This document shows positions 1 to 8,357 of a stretch of 64,000 bases of DNA, piece by piece. The stretch covers positions 124,001 to 188,000 of the forward strand of contig NZ_JAWDIR010000022.1 of NCBI RefSeq assembly GCF_046156265.1, written 5' to 3'. The notes under the pieces were generated by a model. That model saw only the letters and a program-made list of their open reading frames with translations. It was not told where the DNA came from and searched no databases. Position 1 is the stretch's first letter. Every line of letters begins with the position of its first letter. Origin of the DNA: CAMDHY01 sp046156265. GTDB lineage: Bacteria; Pseudomonadota; Alphaproteobacteria; Rhizobiales; Segnochrobactraceae. The position numbers and the translations under genes are program-made.

Positions 1-829
1 ACGTGCTCCACTGCGCGCCCGCCAGGATGACGACGTGGTTCGGATCGACCGCGCGGATCGCCTCGACGAGCTCGCGGTAGAAGGGCTCCAGCCGCGGGTT
101 GAGATAGCCGGTGTCGTGGTAGGGCGAGATCGGCTCGTTCAGCAGGTCAAAGCCCAGCACCGCCGGCTCGTCGCGGTAGCGCCGGGCGATCTCGGTCCAC
201 AGCGCCACCGTCAGGCGCTTGTGCGCCGGCACGTAGAACATCACCGGATAGCCCGGCCCGTCGTCGTGGTTGACGCCGGTCTGGCCGCCGGGCGCGGCGT
301 GCAGGTCGATGATGACCTTGAGGCCGGCCTCGCGGCACCAGCCGATCAGCCGGTCGAGCAGCGCCCAGCCGGGCCCCTCGAAGCGGGTCGGGTCCGTGGG
401 GTCGACGAACAGCTTGAAATGCAGCGGCACGCGGATGGTCGTGAAGCCGGCGGCGGCGATGAAGTCAACATCGGCCTTCGTCACGTAGCGGTCGCGGAAG
501 GCGGCCCAGAAACGGTCCGCCTCGTCGGGCCCGACCAGCCGCTCGACCAGCGCCTCGATCTGGCGCGGCGACTTCGCCCGCACGAAGCGGAACATGTAGC
601 CTTCCTGCATCAGCCAGTTGCCGAGGCTGATGCCCTTGATGGCGAAGGTCGTGCCATCGGGCGACACGAGCCGCGTGCCCTCGGCGCGGATGAAGCCGTC
701 GGCACGGGCGGGGGCGCCCAGCATGGGAAGGAGCACCGCGATGGCCGCCAGCAGTGCGGCTGCGAGGTTGCGGCGCGGGGCCGAACGCGGGGCACGGGCA
801 GCGACGGCACGAAGGATCGAGGCGGGCAC
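1..829 (-). CDS. Glycoside hydrolase family 5 (cellulase-like), secreted, 3' end outside window
   Basis: Seen: reading leftward from a GTG at 829, an Arg/Ala-rich N-terminus leads into a hydrophobic stretch ending in Ala-Pro-Ala-Arg-Ala, a Sec-type signal peptide with cleavage before Asp-Gly-Phe. The mature part has the GH5 landmarks in order: KGISLGNWL, then TTIRVPLHFKLF, then IIDLHAAPGGQ, then GFDLLNEP, whose Glu is the family acid/base. About 276 codons are present; the C-terminus, including the nucleophile Glu, lies beyond position 1. Known: GH5 enzymes cleave beta-1,4-glucans, mannans and related polymers outside the cytoplasm. It is transcribed away from the XRE-cupin gene. The substrate cannot be told from this part. 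The family call is firm; the start codon is inferred from the signal peptide and could be different. Confidence 0.85.
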   Translation of the reverse strand, partial: MPASILRAVAARAPRSAPRRNLAAALLAAIAVLLPMLGAPARADGFIRAEGTRLVSPDGTTFAIKGISLGNWLMQEGYMFRFVRAKSPRQIEALVERLVGPDEADRFWAAFRDRYVTKADVDFIAAAGFTTIRVPLHFKLFVDPTDPTRFEGPGWALLDRLIGWCREAGLKVIIDLHAAPGGQTGVNHDDGPGYPVMFYVPAHKRLTVALWTEIARRYRDEPAVLGFDLLNEPISPYHDTGYLNPRLEPFYRELVEAIRAVDPNHVVILAGAQWST

Positions 830-953
830 GGTGCGGTCGGGCTCCGTCAGCGGTGGCGCGCGGATCAGCCCGGCGCGTCGCGGTACGCTAGCACGGCAGC
901 CGCGCTGCGCGCACGGCGACTGGATCGGCCGAGACCGCCACAAGGCTCTTGCC

Positions 954-982
954 AGAACTTGACTTTGGCGACAGTTCTTCAG
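954..982. promoter_or_regulatory. Possible operator half-sites upstream of XRE-cupin gene
   Basis: AGAACTTGACT (954-964) and AGTTCTTCAG (973-982) lie about 90-115 bp before the regulator start. The 9-mer AGAACTTGA is the exact reverse complement of part of the palindrome at 5592-5609 between the two catabolic operons. This suggests autoregulation by the same protein. The assignment rests on motif similarity only. Confidence 0.35.
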
Positions 983-1069
983 CTCCGGGTCAAGACGTGG
1001 ATCTCGTGCCCGCCGGCGCCCGTGGGTCGGCCGCACCGGTACCGGACAGCTGCGTGACTGTGAGGTGCG

Positions 1070-1696
1070 ATGCGCGTGACGAACAAGGCCACCGCGGCGG
1101 CGCCGCACGCCGATCATGGCGGCGAGAAGCCGGTCCGCATCGGCGTGCAGTTGCGCCACGCGCGGCTCGTGAAGGGTCTGCGCCTCAAGGACGTCGCCGA
1201 CCGGGCCGGCTATTCGGAGAGCCTGATCTCGAAGATCGAGAACAACAAGGCGATGCCGTCGATCAACACGCTGCACCGCATCGCACGCGTCCTCGACACC
1301 TCGATGGCGGCGCTCCTGAGCGACGGCGGGGGCGCGGCGAACGTCGTGATGACGCCGGACCAGCGGCCGAGGATCATCGCCGACGATGTTCCCGGCACCT
1401 CCGACAGCGACGGCACGGAGGCGGAGGTGATGATCCCCTTCGGCGCCAGCACCATGCTGGAGGCCTTCCTCGTCCGCGTGCAGCCCGGCGGCAGCAGCGG
1501 CGGTGAGCGTCACCACGACGGCGAGGAGGTCGGCTTCGTGCGCTGCGGCGAACTGGTGCTCACCGTCAACGGCGAGATCCATCACCTGAAGGCGGGCGAC
1601 TCGTTCTTCTTCCCGTCGACGCAGCCGCACAGCTTCTCGAACCCCGGGGCCGTGCCGACGGAGATCGTCTGGATCAATACGCCGCCGTCGCTCTGA
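1070..1696 (+). CDS. XRE-family transcriptional regulator with C-terminal cupin domain
   Basis: This is a 208-residue protein in two parts. Residues ~25-80 form an XRE-type helix-turn-helix (LRLKDVADRAGYSESLISKIE, then a NTLHRIARVL helix). Residues ~130-205 form a small cupin barrel (GGERHHDGEEVGFV, LKAGDSFFFPSTQPHSF). Known: this HTH-cupin layout (PuuR/SutR type) uses the cupin as a small-molecule sensor. It lies convergent to the molybdenum hydroxylase operon, 42 bp from its 3' end, and is the nearest regulator to the divergent oxidation operons, so it is the best candidate for their control. ATG at 1070 is the first good start; no strong Shine-Dalgarno is visible. The ligand is unknown. 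Confidence 0.88.
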   Translation: MRVTNKATAAAPHADHGGEKPVRIGVQLRHARLVKGLRLKDVADRAGYSESLISKIENNKAMPSINTLHRIARVLDTSMAALLSDGGGAANVVMTPDQRPRIIADDVPGTSDSDGTEAEVMIPFGASTMLEAFLVRVQPGGSSGGERHHDGEEVGFVRCGELVLTVNGEIHHLKAGDSFFFPSTQPHSFSNPGAVPTEIVWINTPPSL

Positions 1697-1738
1697 GGCG
1701 GCATGGTGCCGACCGGTCAGCAGGAGCTACGCGGATAC

Positions 1739-4117
1739 TCAGGCACCGACGCCGTCCTCGCCGAAGCGCAGCGCCCTCAGCATCCGCTCCGGCAGCATCG
1801 GCAGCTTGCGCACCCGGGGAGCCACCGCGGCGACGGCATTGGCGATCACCGCGCCGGCGCCGACCAGCGGCGGCTCGCCGATGCCCTTCGCCCCGAAGGG
1901 GTGCGTCGGCTCGGGCACCTCCAGCACGATCGAGTGGATGTCGTGTGGCACGTCGAGGCTGCTCGGCAGCTTGTAGTCGTGGAAGGTGGGGTTCGCGAGG
2001 CGGCCGCCGTCCCACACCATCTCCTCGGTCAGCGCCCAGCCGAGGCCCTGCACGAAGCCGCCCTGGATCTGCCCTTCGACGGCGCCGGGGTTGATCGCCC
2101 GGCCGACATCGTGGGCGCACCAGGCCTCCCTCACCTCGACCTTGCCGGTGACCTCGTCGATCTCGATTTCGGCGACCTGCGCGCCAAAGACGAAGGCGCC
2201 GACATTGTCGAAGGAGACCATGCCGGAGAGCAGCGTGTGCTTGGGGTCGAGCGGCTCGTTGTGCATGACGGACCCGGCGCCGATCACCGGGCCGCCGCCG
2301 TCGGCGAACCACAGCGACTTCGCGGCGATCTGCGCGAAGGTGACCGTGCGGTTGCCGCCGCGCACGCCCATCAGGCCGCCCTCGCGGAGTTCCACCTCCT
2401 CCTCGGGGCAATCGAGCATGCCGGCGGCGAGCTTCGCCATCTGCGCCCGTACGCTTTCCGCGGCGATCGAAACGGCGCGGCCGACCATGTAGGTGACGCG
2501 GCTGCAGTTGGTGCCGGAGTTGTAGGGCGAGGCGTCGGTGTCGGGGGCGACGACGTTGATGTCGTCGACGGTCAGACCCAGCGCCCCGGCGCACATCTGG
2601 GCGAGCACGGTGTCGCTGCCCTGGCCGAGGTCGACGGCGCCGGTGTTGAGCGCGATCGAGCCGTCCTGGGCGAGGCGGACCACGGCGCCGGTCGACAGGA
2701 AGCCGCAGACGTGGGCGGTGAGCGCCACCCCGAGGCCCCGGCGGGTGCCGGAGTGGGACGCGGCCGGCGCGGGACCGGTCTTCGCGGCGGCCCTGCGCTC
2801 ATGCCAGCGGGACTCGCGCGCCACCGCCTCGAGAGACTCGCGCAAGCCGCTGTTGGTGATCACCTGGCCGCCGATCCAGCGATCGCCGGGCTCGATGAGG
2901 TTCTTCAGGCGCAGCGCCACCGGGTCCATGCCGAGCGCCTCGGCGACCTCGTCGATCTGGCACTCGCCGGCGAACGTCGCCTGCGGGTTGCCGAAGCCGC
3001 GGAAGGCGCCGGAGCGCAGCTTGTTAGTGTAGACGGCGTGGCCGCGGATATCGATGTCGTCGAATCGGTAGGGGCCGGCGGCGAAGAACAGCGCGAAGTT
3101 CATCACCGCCGGGCTGTCGTCGGCATAGGCGCCGCCGTCGAACCAGGCCTCGACCTCGCGGGCGACGAGGGTCCCATCGGCCAGCGCGCCGGTCTTGACG
3201 CGGATGCGCGCCGGATGGCGGGCGCGCTGGGTGACCATGTCCTCCTCGCGCGACAGCACCACGCGCACCGGCCGGCCGGCCTTGAGCGCCAGCGCCACGG
3301 CGAGCGGCTGCACCATCGATTCCGATTTGCCACCGAAGCCGCCGCCGATGCGCGGGGCGATGCAGCGGATCCTCGCCATCGGGATGCCCAGGCACTCGTT
3401 GAGGTTCGCCTGGGTGCGGAAGACGCTCTGGGTCGACGACCACACCGTCACCTTGCCGCGGCCGTCGACGCTCGCGAGCGCCACCGACGGCTCGAGATAG
3501 GCGTGGTACTGCGCCGACGTCTCGTAGACGCGCTCCACCACGACGTCCGAGCGCGCGAAGCCGGCGGCGACGTCGCCCTTCACCAGACGCGCGTTCGACA
3601 GCTCGTTCGGCGCCGTCCGGGTCGAGGCGTCGTAGATCTTGGCGTAGGCGTCGAAGGCCTCGTGCAGCACCGGCGCGCCGGGCGCCATCGCGTCCTCGAC
3701 GGAGAAGACGGCCGGCAGTTCCTCGTAGTCGACACGGATGAGGTCGGCGGCGGCGCGCGCGATCTCCGGTGTCGTCGCCGCCACGGCGGCGACGATCTCG
3801 CCGATGTAGCGGACCTTGTGACGGGCGAGCACCGTCTCGTCCTTGACGCAGAGGCCCATGTAGCGGTCCTCGAAATCGTCGCCGGTGATGATGGCCTTCA
3901 CCCCCGGCACGGCGAGCGCCGCCGTGAGGTCGTAGCCGCGGATGCGGGCGTGGGCGTGCGGGCTCGTCAGCACCGCGCCGTGCAGGAGGCCGGGCAGCAC
4001 CATGTCGCCGGTGTAGACGGCGGCACCGCAGGCCTTCTCCCACGCTTCCAGGCGCGACATCGTCTGGCCGACGCTGCCGCCGACTTTCTTGGCGATCAGG
4101 GGATCGAGGGCGTTCAT
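1739..4117 (-). CDS. Xanthine dehydrogenase family, molybdopterin-binding catalytic subunit
   Basis: A 792-residue large subunit of a CoxL/XdhB-type molybdenum hydroxylase. Seen: an N-terminal a/b-hammerhead domain (residues ~1-140), then the Mo-cofactor region with GGGFGGK at ~258-264, a RSGAFRGFGNPQ segment in the middle, and GAKGIGEPPLVG near the C-terminus, whose Glu is the family base that activates water at Mo. Known: these enzymes hydroxylate purines, pyridines, quinolines, aldehydes or CO-like substrates, passing electrons to the 2Fe-2S and FAD subunits. Gene order is FAD, 2Fe-2S, Mo (coxMSL order), with 10 bp between this start and the preceding stop. The substrate is undetermined; the neighbouring HpaB-type oxygenases and formamidase-like gene suggest an N-heterocycle or aromatic compound. 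Confidence 0.93.
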   Translation of the reverse strand: MNALDPLIAKKVGGSVGQTMSRLEAWEKACGAAVYTGDMVLPGLLHGAVLTSPHAHARIRGYDLTAALAVPGVKAIITGDDFEDRYMGLCVKDETVLARHKVRYIGEIVAAVAATTPEIARAAADLIRVDYEELPAVFSVEDAMAPGAPVLHEAFDAYAKIYDASTRTAPNELSNARLVKGDVAAGFARSDVVVERVYETSAQYHAYLEPSVALASVDGRGKVTVWSSTQSVFRTQANLNECLGIPMARIRCIAPRIGGGFGGKSESMVQPLAVALALKAGRPVRVVLSREEDMVTQRARHPARIRVKTGALADGTLVAREVEAWFDGGAYADDSPAVMNFALFFAAGPYRFDDIDIRGHAVYTNKLRSGAFRGFGNPQATFAGECQIDEVAEALGMDPVALRLKNLIEPGDRWIGGQVITNSGLRESLEAVARESRWHERRAAAKTGPAPAASHSGTRRGLGVALTAHVCGFLSTGAVVRLAQDGSIALNTGAVDLGQGSDTVLAQMCAGALGLTVDDINVVAPDTDASPYNSGTNCSRVTYMVGRAVSIAAESVRAQMAKLAAGMLDCPEEEVELREGGLMGVRGGNRTVTFAQIAAKSLWFADGGGPVIGAGSVMHNEPLDPKHTLLSGMVSFDNVGAFVFGAQVAEIEIDEVTGKVEVREAWCAHDVGRAINPGAVEGQIQGGFVQGLGWALTEEMVWDGGRLANPTFHDYKLPSSLDVPHDIHSIVLEVPEPTHPFGAKGIGEPPLVGAGAVIANAVAAVAPRVRKLPMLPERMLRALRFGEDGVGA

Positions 4118-4127
4118 CGCGGCCTCC

Positions 4128-4610
4128 TCAGCGGGCCGGCAGGCGGCGGGCGGCGAGTTCCACCGCCTCCACCACCTTCACGTAGCCGGAGCAGCGGCAG
4201 AGGTTGCCGGACAGGCCGACGCGGATATCCTCGCGGGTCGGGCGCGGGTTGTTCGCCAGAAGCTCGGTCGCCGAGACGATCATGCCGGGCATGCAGAAGC
4301 CGCACTGGATGGCACCGGCGTCGAGAAAGGCCTGCTGCACCACCGACGGCCGGCCGCCCTCGGCGAGTCCCTCGATGGTCGTGACGCTGCGGCCGGCGAC
4401 GGTGACGGCGAGCGACAGGCAGGCCCGGTGCGCCTCCCCGTCGATCAGCACGTTGCACGCCCCGCAGGCCCCCATGCCGCAGCCATTCTTGGTGCCGGTG
4501 AGACCGAGATCGTCGCGGAGTACGTCGAGGAGGGTGCGTTCGACCACGGTGGCGACTGCGACGGGCTCGCCGTTGACGGTCATCTGGACGGCGACCAGGG
4601 GTCCGCTCAT
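4128..4610 (-). CDS. (2Fe-2S)-binding subunit of molybdenum hydroxylase
   Basis: A 160-residue small subunit. The plant-type ferredoxin cluster ligands are visible at C44, C49, C52 and C64 (GCGMGACGAC ... C). The second, C-terminal cluster has CGFC at 103-106 and CRC at 138-140, the arrangement of CoxS/XdhC-type subunits. It relays electrons from the Mo site to FAD. The ATG (4610-4608) overlaps the TGA of the FAD subunit as ATGA, which fixes the start and indicates translational coupling. Length and motifs are normal for the family. Confidence 0.95.
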   Translation of the reverse strand: MSGPLVAVQMTVNGEPVAVATVVERTLLDVLRDDLGLTGTKNGCGMGACGACNVLIDGEAHRACLSLAVTVAGRSVTTIEGLAEGGRPSVVQQAFLDAGAIQCGFCMPGMIVSATELLANNPRPTREDIRVGLSGNLCRCSGYVKVVEAVELAARRLPAR

Positions 4611-5482
4611 CGGTCGGCTCCAGCGAGCTTGGCAGCGGCGCGCGCGACGGCGCGCCCGATCAGGCCGGGGAGGATCATGCGTCGGAAATCGGCCGAGCCG
4701 CGGAAGTCGGACGGCGGATCGGCCGCCTCGGCATAAGCGGCACCGAGTCTGTCGACGGCGGCAGCGTCCGTCGGCGGCGACCCGACGAGCGCCCTCTCGG
4801 CGGCGGGCACGCGAAATGGCACCGGTGCGCAGCCGCCGACGGCGACGCGCACCGCGGTCACCGTGCCGTCGGCGACGGCGAGTCGGACGGCCACGCAGGC
4901 AGTGGCGAAGTCGCCGTCGACGCGCGAGAACTTCAGGTAGGCGCCTGCCTCGCCGGGGCGGGTCGGCGGCAGGGCGAGCGCCTCGACCACCTCGCCCGGC
5001 TGCAGCACGGTCGCCATTGCGCCCACGAAGAAGCCATCGGCCGATATCGTCCGGGACCCTGCGGGGCCGCGGACGAGAACCGTGGCATCCGCCGCCATCA
5101 CGGCGCACGGGTAGTCGGCGCTCGGCTCGGCGAAGGCGAGGACGCCGCCCATCGTGCCCATCGTGCGGATGGCCGGGTGGGCGATCTGGCCGGCCGCCTC
5201 GCGCACGGCGGCGTTGCCGCCGCCGATGAGATCGCACGCGGCGACACGCGCATGCGTCGCCATCGCGCCGATGGTGACGGTGCCGTCCGCACCGACGGTG
5301 ACGGCATCGAGACCGGGGATGCGGCGCAGGCTGACCAGGCGCTCCGGTCGCACGGTACCGGCCGTCATCAGCGGCACCAACGAGGCGCCGCCTGCAAGGC
5401 ACCGCGCGCCGGCGGAGGCCAACAGCGCCACCGCCTCGTCGAGGCTCGCCGGCTCGTGGAAGTCGATCGGGCGGAATGGCAT
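4607..5482 (-). CDS. FAD-binding subunit of molybdenum hydroxylase (CoxM family)
   Basis: About 291 residues from the ATG at 5482, whose MPFRPIDFHEPASLDEAVALL beginning resembles the usual CoxM N-terminus. FAD-contact segments are visible: CLAGGASLVPLM near residue 35 and TMGGVLAFAEPSADYPC near residue 115. A C-terminal CO-dehydrogenase flavoprotein domain follows. It is the first gene of the leftward operon and overlaps the 2Fe-2S gene by ATGA. An in-frame ATG at 5533 would add 17 residues, but a TGTTCTTGAAG motif resembling the operator covers that start, so 5482 is preferred. FAD passes electrons to NAD+, oxygen or another acceptor depending on the enzyme. Confidence 0.9.
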   Translation of the reverse strand: MPFRPIDFHEPASLDEAVALLASAGARCLAGGASLVPLMTAGTVRPERLVSLRRIPGLDAVTVGADGTVTIGAMATHARVAACDLIGGGNAAVREAAGQIAHPAIRTMGTMGGVLAFAEPSADYPCAVMAADATVLVRGPAGSRTISADGFFVGAMATVLQPGEVVEALALPPTRPGEAGAYLKFSRVDGDFATACVAVRLAVADGTVTAVRVAVGGCAPVPFRVPAAERALVGSPPTDAAAVDRLGAAYAEAADPPSDFRGSADFRRMILPGLIGRAVARAAAKLAGADR

Positions 5483-5591
5483 CGGGCTGGCGGTCCTGAC
5501 CGGCGCGCTTGCACCTGCTTGCGCGCTGTTCATGTTCTTGAAGCTGCTGCTGGGGGGTCCGGCTGTCAAGTTCGGCTCCCGACCGAACCGT

Positions 5592-5609
5592 TGTTCAAGT
5601 TCTTGAACA
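5592..5609. promoter_or_regulatory. Perfect 18-bp palindrome in divergent promoter region
   Basis: TGTTCAAG-TT-CTTGAACA has two 8-bp arms with a 2-bp centre. It lies in the 229-bp gap between the divergent Mo-hydroxylase and HpaB operons. A related half (TGTTCTTGAAG) lies at 5532-5542, and reverse-complement matches lie upstream of the XRE-cupin gene. It is a probable operator for co-regulation of both operons. Confidence 0.55.
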
Positions 5610-5711
5610 CGGATCAAACCTGTGCCACGGTCGGTCTGCTCGAGGCCATGCAAGCCGCGAGCCGCGGCGCCGCCATCCTGCAGCGCCCTGCCCCTTTCGA
5701 CGGAAACGGCG

Positions 5712-7202
5712 ATGACGATCAGGGACGGCAAGGCCTATCGCGCGGGGCTCGGCGATGGCAGGGCGGTCACCATCGACGGCACCGCTGTCCCGGACGTGCG
5801 GACCCATCCGGCCTTCCGCAACGCGGTCTCCTCCTTCGCGCACCTCTATGACTTCCAGGCCGCACCCGAGAACCGCGAGACGATGACCTTCGACATCGGC
5901 GGCGGGCGGCGGGTCAACCGCGCCTGGCAGCTGCCGGAGAGCTACGACGACCTCCTCATCCGCCGCCGCGCGCTGGAGGCCTGGTCGGCCGAGAATTTCG
6001 GCATGCTCGGCCGCTCTCCCGACCACGTCGCCTCGACACTCGGCGGCATGATGATGGGTATCGAAGTGTTCGAGCGGCACGGCGCCGCCCGCGCCGGTGC
6101 GGTGCGCGACTTCTTCCACCATGCCCGCGAGCGCGACCTGTTCGTCAGCTATGTCATCCAGAACCCGCAGGCCGACCGCTCCAAGTCCGCCGGCCTGCAG
6201 GCGAACCGCCACCTCGTCGCCTCCGTCGTCGACGAGGACACCACAGGCATCACCATCCGCGGCGCCAAGATGCTGGGCACGTCGGCGATCATGTCGGACG
6301 AGCTGTTCGCGGCGAACATCCAGCCGATGGTGCGCGGCGAGGAGGACTATGCCGTCTCCTTCGCCATGCCGATCGCCACCCGCGGCCTCAGGCTGCTGTC
6401 GCGCAAGTCCTACGAGGCCGAGGTGCGCGACGAATTCGATTACCCGCTGAGCGCCCGCTACGACGAGAACGACGCCGTCGTGTACTTCGACGATGTGAAG
6501 GTGCCGTGGGAGCGGGTGTTCGTCTATCGAGACACCGACGTGGCACGGGCGCAGTGGCACGACGCGCCGACGCACGTCTACCAGAACTACCAGTCGCAGG
6601 TGCGGCTGATGGTGAAGATGCGCTTCCTCGCCGGCCTCGGCCGCCGCATCGCCGAGACGAACGGCACCGTCGACATGCCGCCGGTGCGCGCAAAGCTCGG
6701 CCACCTGTCGGCGCAGGCCTCGATGGTGGAGGCGATGGTGCACGCCATGGAGGCAGGCGGCTACCGCCGCGGCCGCTACTATCTGCCCTCGCCGCAGCAC
6801 CTCTATGCCGCGCAGGTGCTGACCCAGGAGATGTATCCGCAGGCGATCACGGCACTGCGCGACCTCGCCGGTGGCGGCGTCGTCATGCTGCCTTCCTCCT
6901 TCGCCGACTTCGCCGACCCCGAGCTCTCCGCCATCATTGCCGCGACGCAGTCTTCGCCGGTGCGCGACGCCGTCGGGCGGGTGAAGCTCTTCCGCCTCGC
7001 CTGGGACGCCATCGGCTCGGAGTTCGCCTCGCGGCACGTGCAGTACGAGATGTTCTATTCCGGCGCCGGCCACGTCACCTCGGCGAATGCCTACCGCACC
7101 TTCGACTGGGACCAGGCCACCGGCATGGTCGACCGCCTCGAGGCCTCATACGACCTCGCTCCGCCGGCCCCGCCGCTGCGCGCCGCCGGCGAGGGACGCT
7201 GA
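5712..7202 (+). CDS. 4-hydroxyphenylacetate 3-hydroxylase (HpaB) family flavin monooxygenase, copy 1
   Basis: A 496-residue HpaB-family protein with acyl-CoA-dehydrogenase-like fold. Typical segments are NFGMLGRSPDHV near residue 100, TTGITIRGAKMLGTSA near 180, a KVPWERVFVY segment near 265 and an LSAQASMVEAMVHAMEAGG helix region near 340. Known: family members use FADH2 from a separate reductase (HpaC type) to hydroxylate phenols, pyrroles or related rings. No reductase gene is seen here. The ATG at 5712 is preferred because homologous N-termini begin just before the G-D/A-Y/E-segment also seen in the second copy; the Shine-Dalgarno is weak. It opens the rightward operon with the formamidase-like gene and HpaB copy 2. 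The substrate is unknown. Confidence 0.88.
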   Translation: MTIRDGKAYRAGLGDGRAVTIDGTAVPDVRTHPAFRNAVSSFAHLYDFQAAPENRETMTFDIGGGRRVNRAWQLPESYDDLLIRRRALEAWSAENFGMLGRSPDHVASTLGGMMMGIEVFERHGAARAGAVRDFFHHARERDLFVSYVIQNPQADRSKSAGLQANRHLVASVVDEDTTGITIRGAKMLGTSAIMSDELFAANIQPMVRGEEDYAVSFAMPIATRGLRLLSRKSYEAEVRDEFDYPLSARYDENDAVVYFDDVKVPWERVFVYRDTDVARAQWHDAPTHVYQNYQSQVRLMVKMRFLAGLGRRIAETNGTVDMPPVRAKLGHLSAQASMVEAMVHAMEAGGYRRGRYYLPSPQHLYAAQVLTQEMYPQAITALRDLAGGGVVMLPSSFADFADPELSAIIAATQSSPVRDAVGRVKLFRLAWDAIGSEFASRHVQYEMFYSGAGHVTSANAYRTFDWDQATGMVDRLEASYDLAPPAPPLRAAGEGR

Positions 7203-7333
7203 GGACGACGGTGGCCGCCGCGACCATTTTGGCTGAGCGCCGCACACGAGCACGACGGCGGCGATCCATGTCATCCTGCCGGCATGCGTCCGCGCCGCGC
7301 GACCCCTGACGGACGCGGGAGGAGGATGCCGCC

Positions 7334-8311
7334 GTGCCGCTGACGCTCGACCCGACCCCCGAAACTGTCCACTGGGGCTATCTCGACGCCACCCTCCGAC
7401 CGGTGGCGCGCGTCCGCTCCGGCGAGACGATCGTGCTCGCCGCCGTGTCCGGCGGGCCGGCCGAACTGCCGGCGGACGAGGAGCGCTTCCCCGTCTCGGC
7501 CGCGCACCGGGCGATCCTCGCCGCCCTGAAGCCCGAGCTCGGCCCCCACATCCTCACCGGCCCGATCGCCGTCGAGGGCGCCGAGCCCGGCGATGTGCTC
7601 GAGGTCCGCATCGAGGCGGTCGAACTCGCGCAAGGCTGGGGCTACAACTTCCACCGCCCGCTGAAGGGCGCCCTGCCGGCGCGCTTCCCCGGCCGCCGCA
7701 TCCAGCACATCCCGATCGACATCGCCCACCGCACCGCCGCCTGCCCGTGGGGGACGGTGCTGCCGCTCGCGCCGTTCTTCGGGGTGATGGCGGTGGCTCC
7801 GCCGCCGGCGTGGGGCCGCGTTTCCTCCATCGAGCCGCGTGAATTCGGGGGCAATATCGACAACCGCGACCTCGTCGCCGGCACGAAGCTGTTCCTGCCG
7901 GTGTTCGTCGCCGGTGCACTGTTCTCCGCCGGCGACGGCCACGGCTGCCAGGGCGACGGCGAAGTCAATCTGACGGCCCTCGAGACGGCGCTGACGGGCA
8001 CCTTCACCCTCGTGCTGCACAAGCGGCGCCCGCTCGCACGCCCCCGCGCCACCACCCCCGACACCCTCATCACCATGGCCTTCGATCCCGACCTCGACGA
8101 CGCCGCGACACGGGCGCTCGAGGACATGATCGACGCTCTCGTCGCCTGCACCGATCTCGCCGAAGCCGACGCCTACGCCCTGATGAGCCTCGCCGGCGAC
8201 CTGCGCATCACCCAGATCGTCGACGGCAACAAGGGCGTCCACGCCGTCCTGAAGCGCTCGCTGCTGCCGCCGATCGACGACGCCGCCTTCGCCGCGGGCC
8301 CACCCGCCTGA
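7334..8311 (+). CDS. Acetamidase/formamidase family hydrolase
   Basis: A 325-residue protein starting at GTG 7334, preceded by a strong GGGAGGAGG. The family signature is clear: GNIDNRDLVAGTKLFLPVFV (residues ~175-195), followed by GALFSAGDGHGCQGDGEV, with the acidic and histidine residues of the FmdA/AmdA metal or active site. An upstream PWGTVLPLAPFFGVM segment also fits. Known: FmdA-type enzymes release ammonia and formate or acetate from short amides. Lying between two HpaB-type monooxygenases, it may hydrolyse an amide or formamide formed after ring oxidation; that role is inferred from context. Cytoplasmic; no signal peptide. Confidence 0.88.
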   Translation: MPLTLDPTPETVHWGYLDATLRPVARVRSGETIVLAAVSGGPAELPADEERFPVSAAHRAILAALKPELGPHILTGPIAVEGAEPGDVLEVRIEAVELAQGWGYNFHRPLKGALPARFPGRRIQHIPIDIAHRTAACPWGTVLPLAPFFGVMAVAPPPAWGRVSSIEPREFGGNIDNRDLVAGTKLFLPVFVAGALFSAGDGHGCQGDGEVNLTALETALTGTFTLVLHKRRPLARPRATTPDTLITMAFDPDLDDAATRALEDMIDALVACTDLAEADAYALMSLAGDLRITQIVDGNKGVHAVLKRSLLPPIDDAAFAAGPPA

Positions 8312-8357
8312 CCCCACCGACCGCAGCAGCGTCGCCACGACCCGCGAGGAACCTCCG

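Noticed and set aside
1703..4384. Very long open frame (about 890 codons) on the plus strand
   Set aside because: It lies opposite the Mo-hydroxylase genes, has Arg/Ala/Gly composition typical of antisense frames in GC-rich DNA and no family motif. The same applies to the long minus-strand frames opposite the HyuA and HyuB genes (27733-29811, 29706-31775, 38623-40644, 47868-49970).
4128..5402. Longer 424-codon version of the 2Fe-2S subunit
   Set aside because: The extra N-terminal part is the antiframe of the FAD subunit; the ATG at 4610 matches the family start and overlaps the FAD stop as ATGA.
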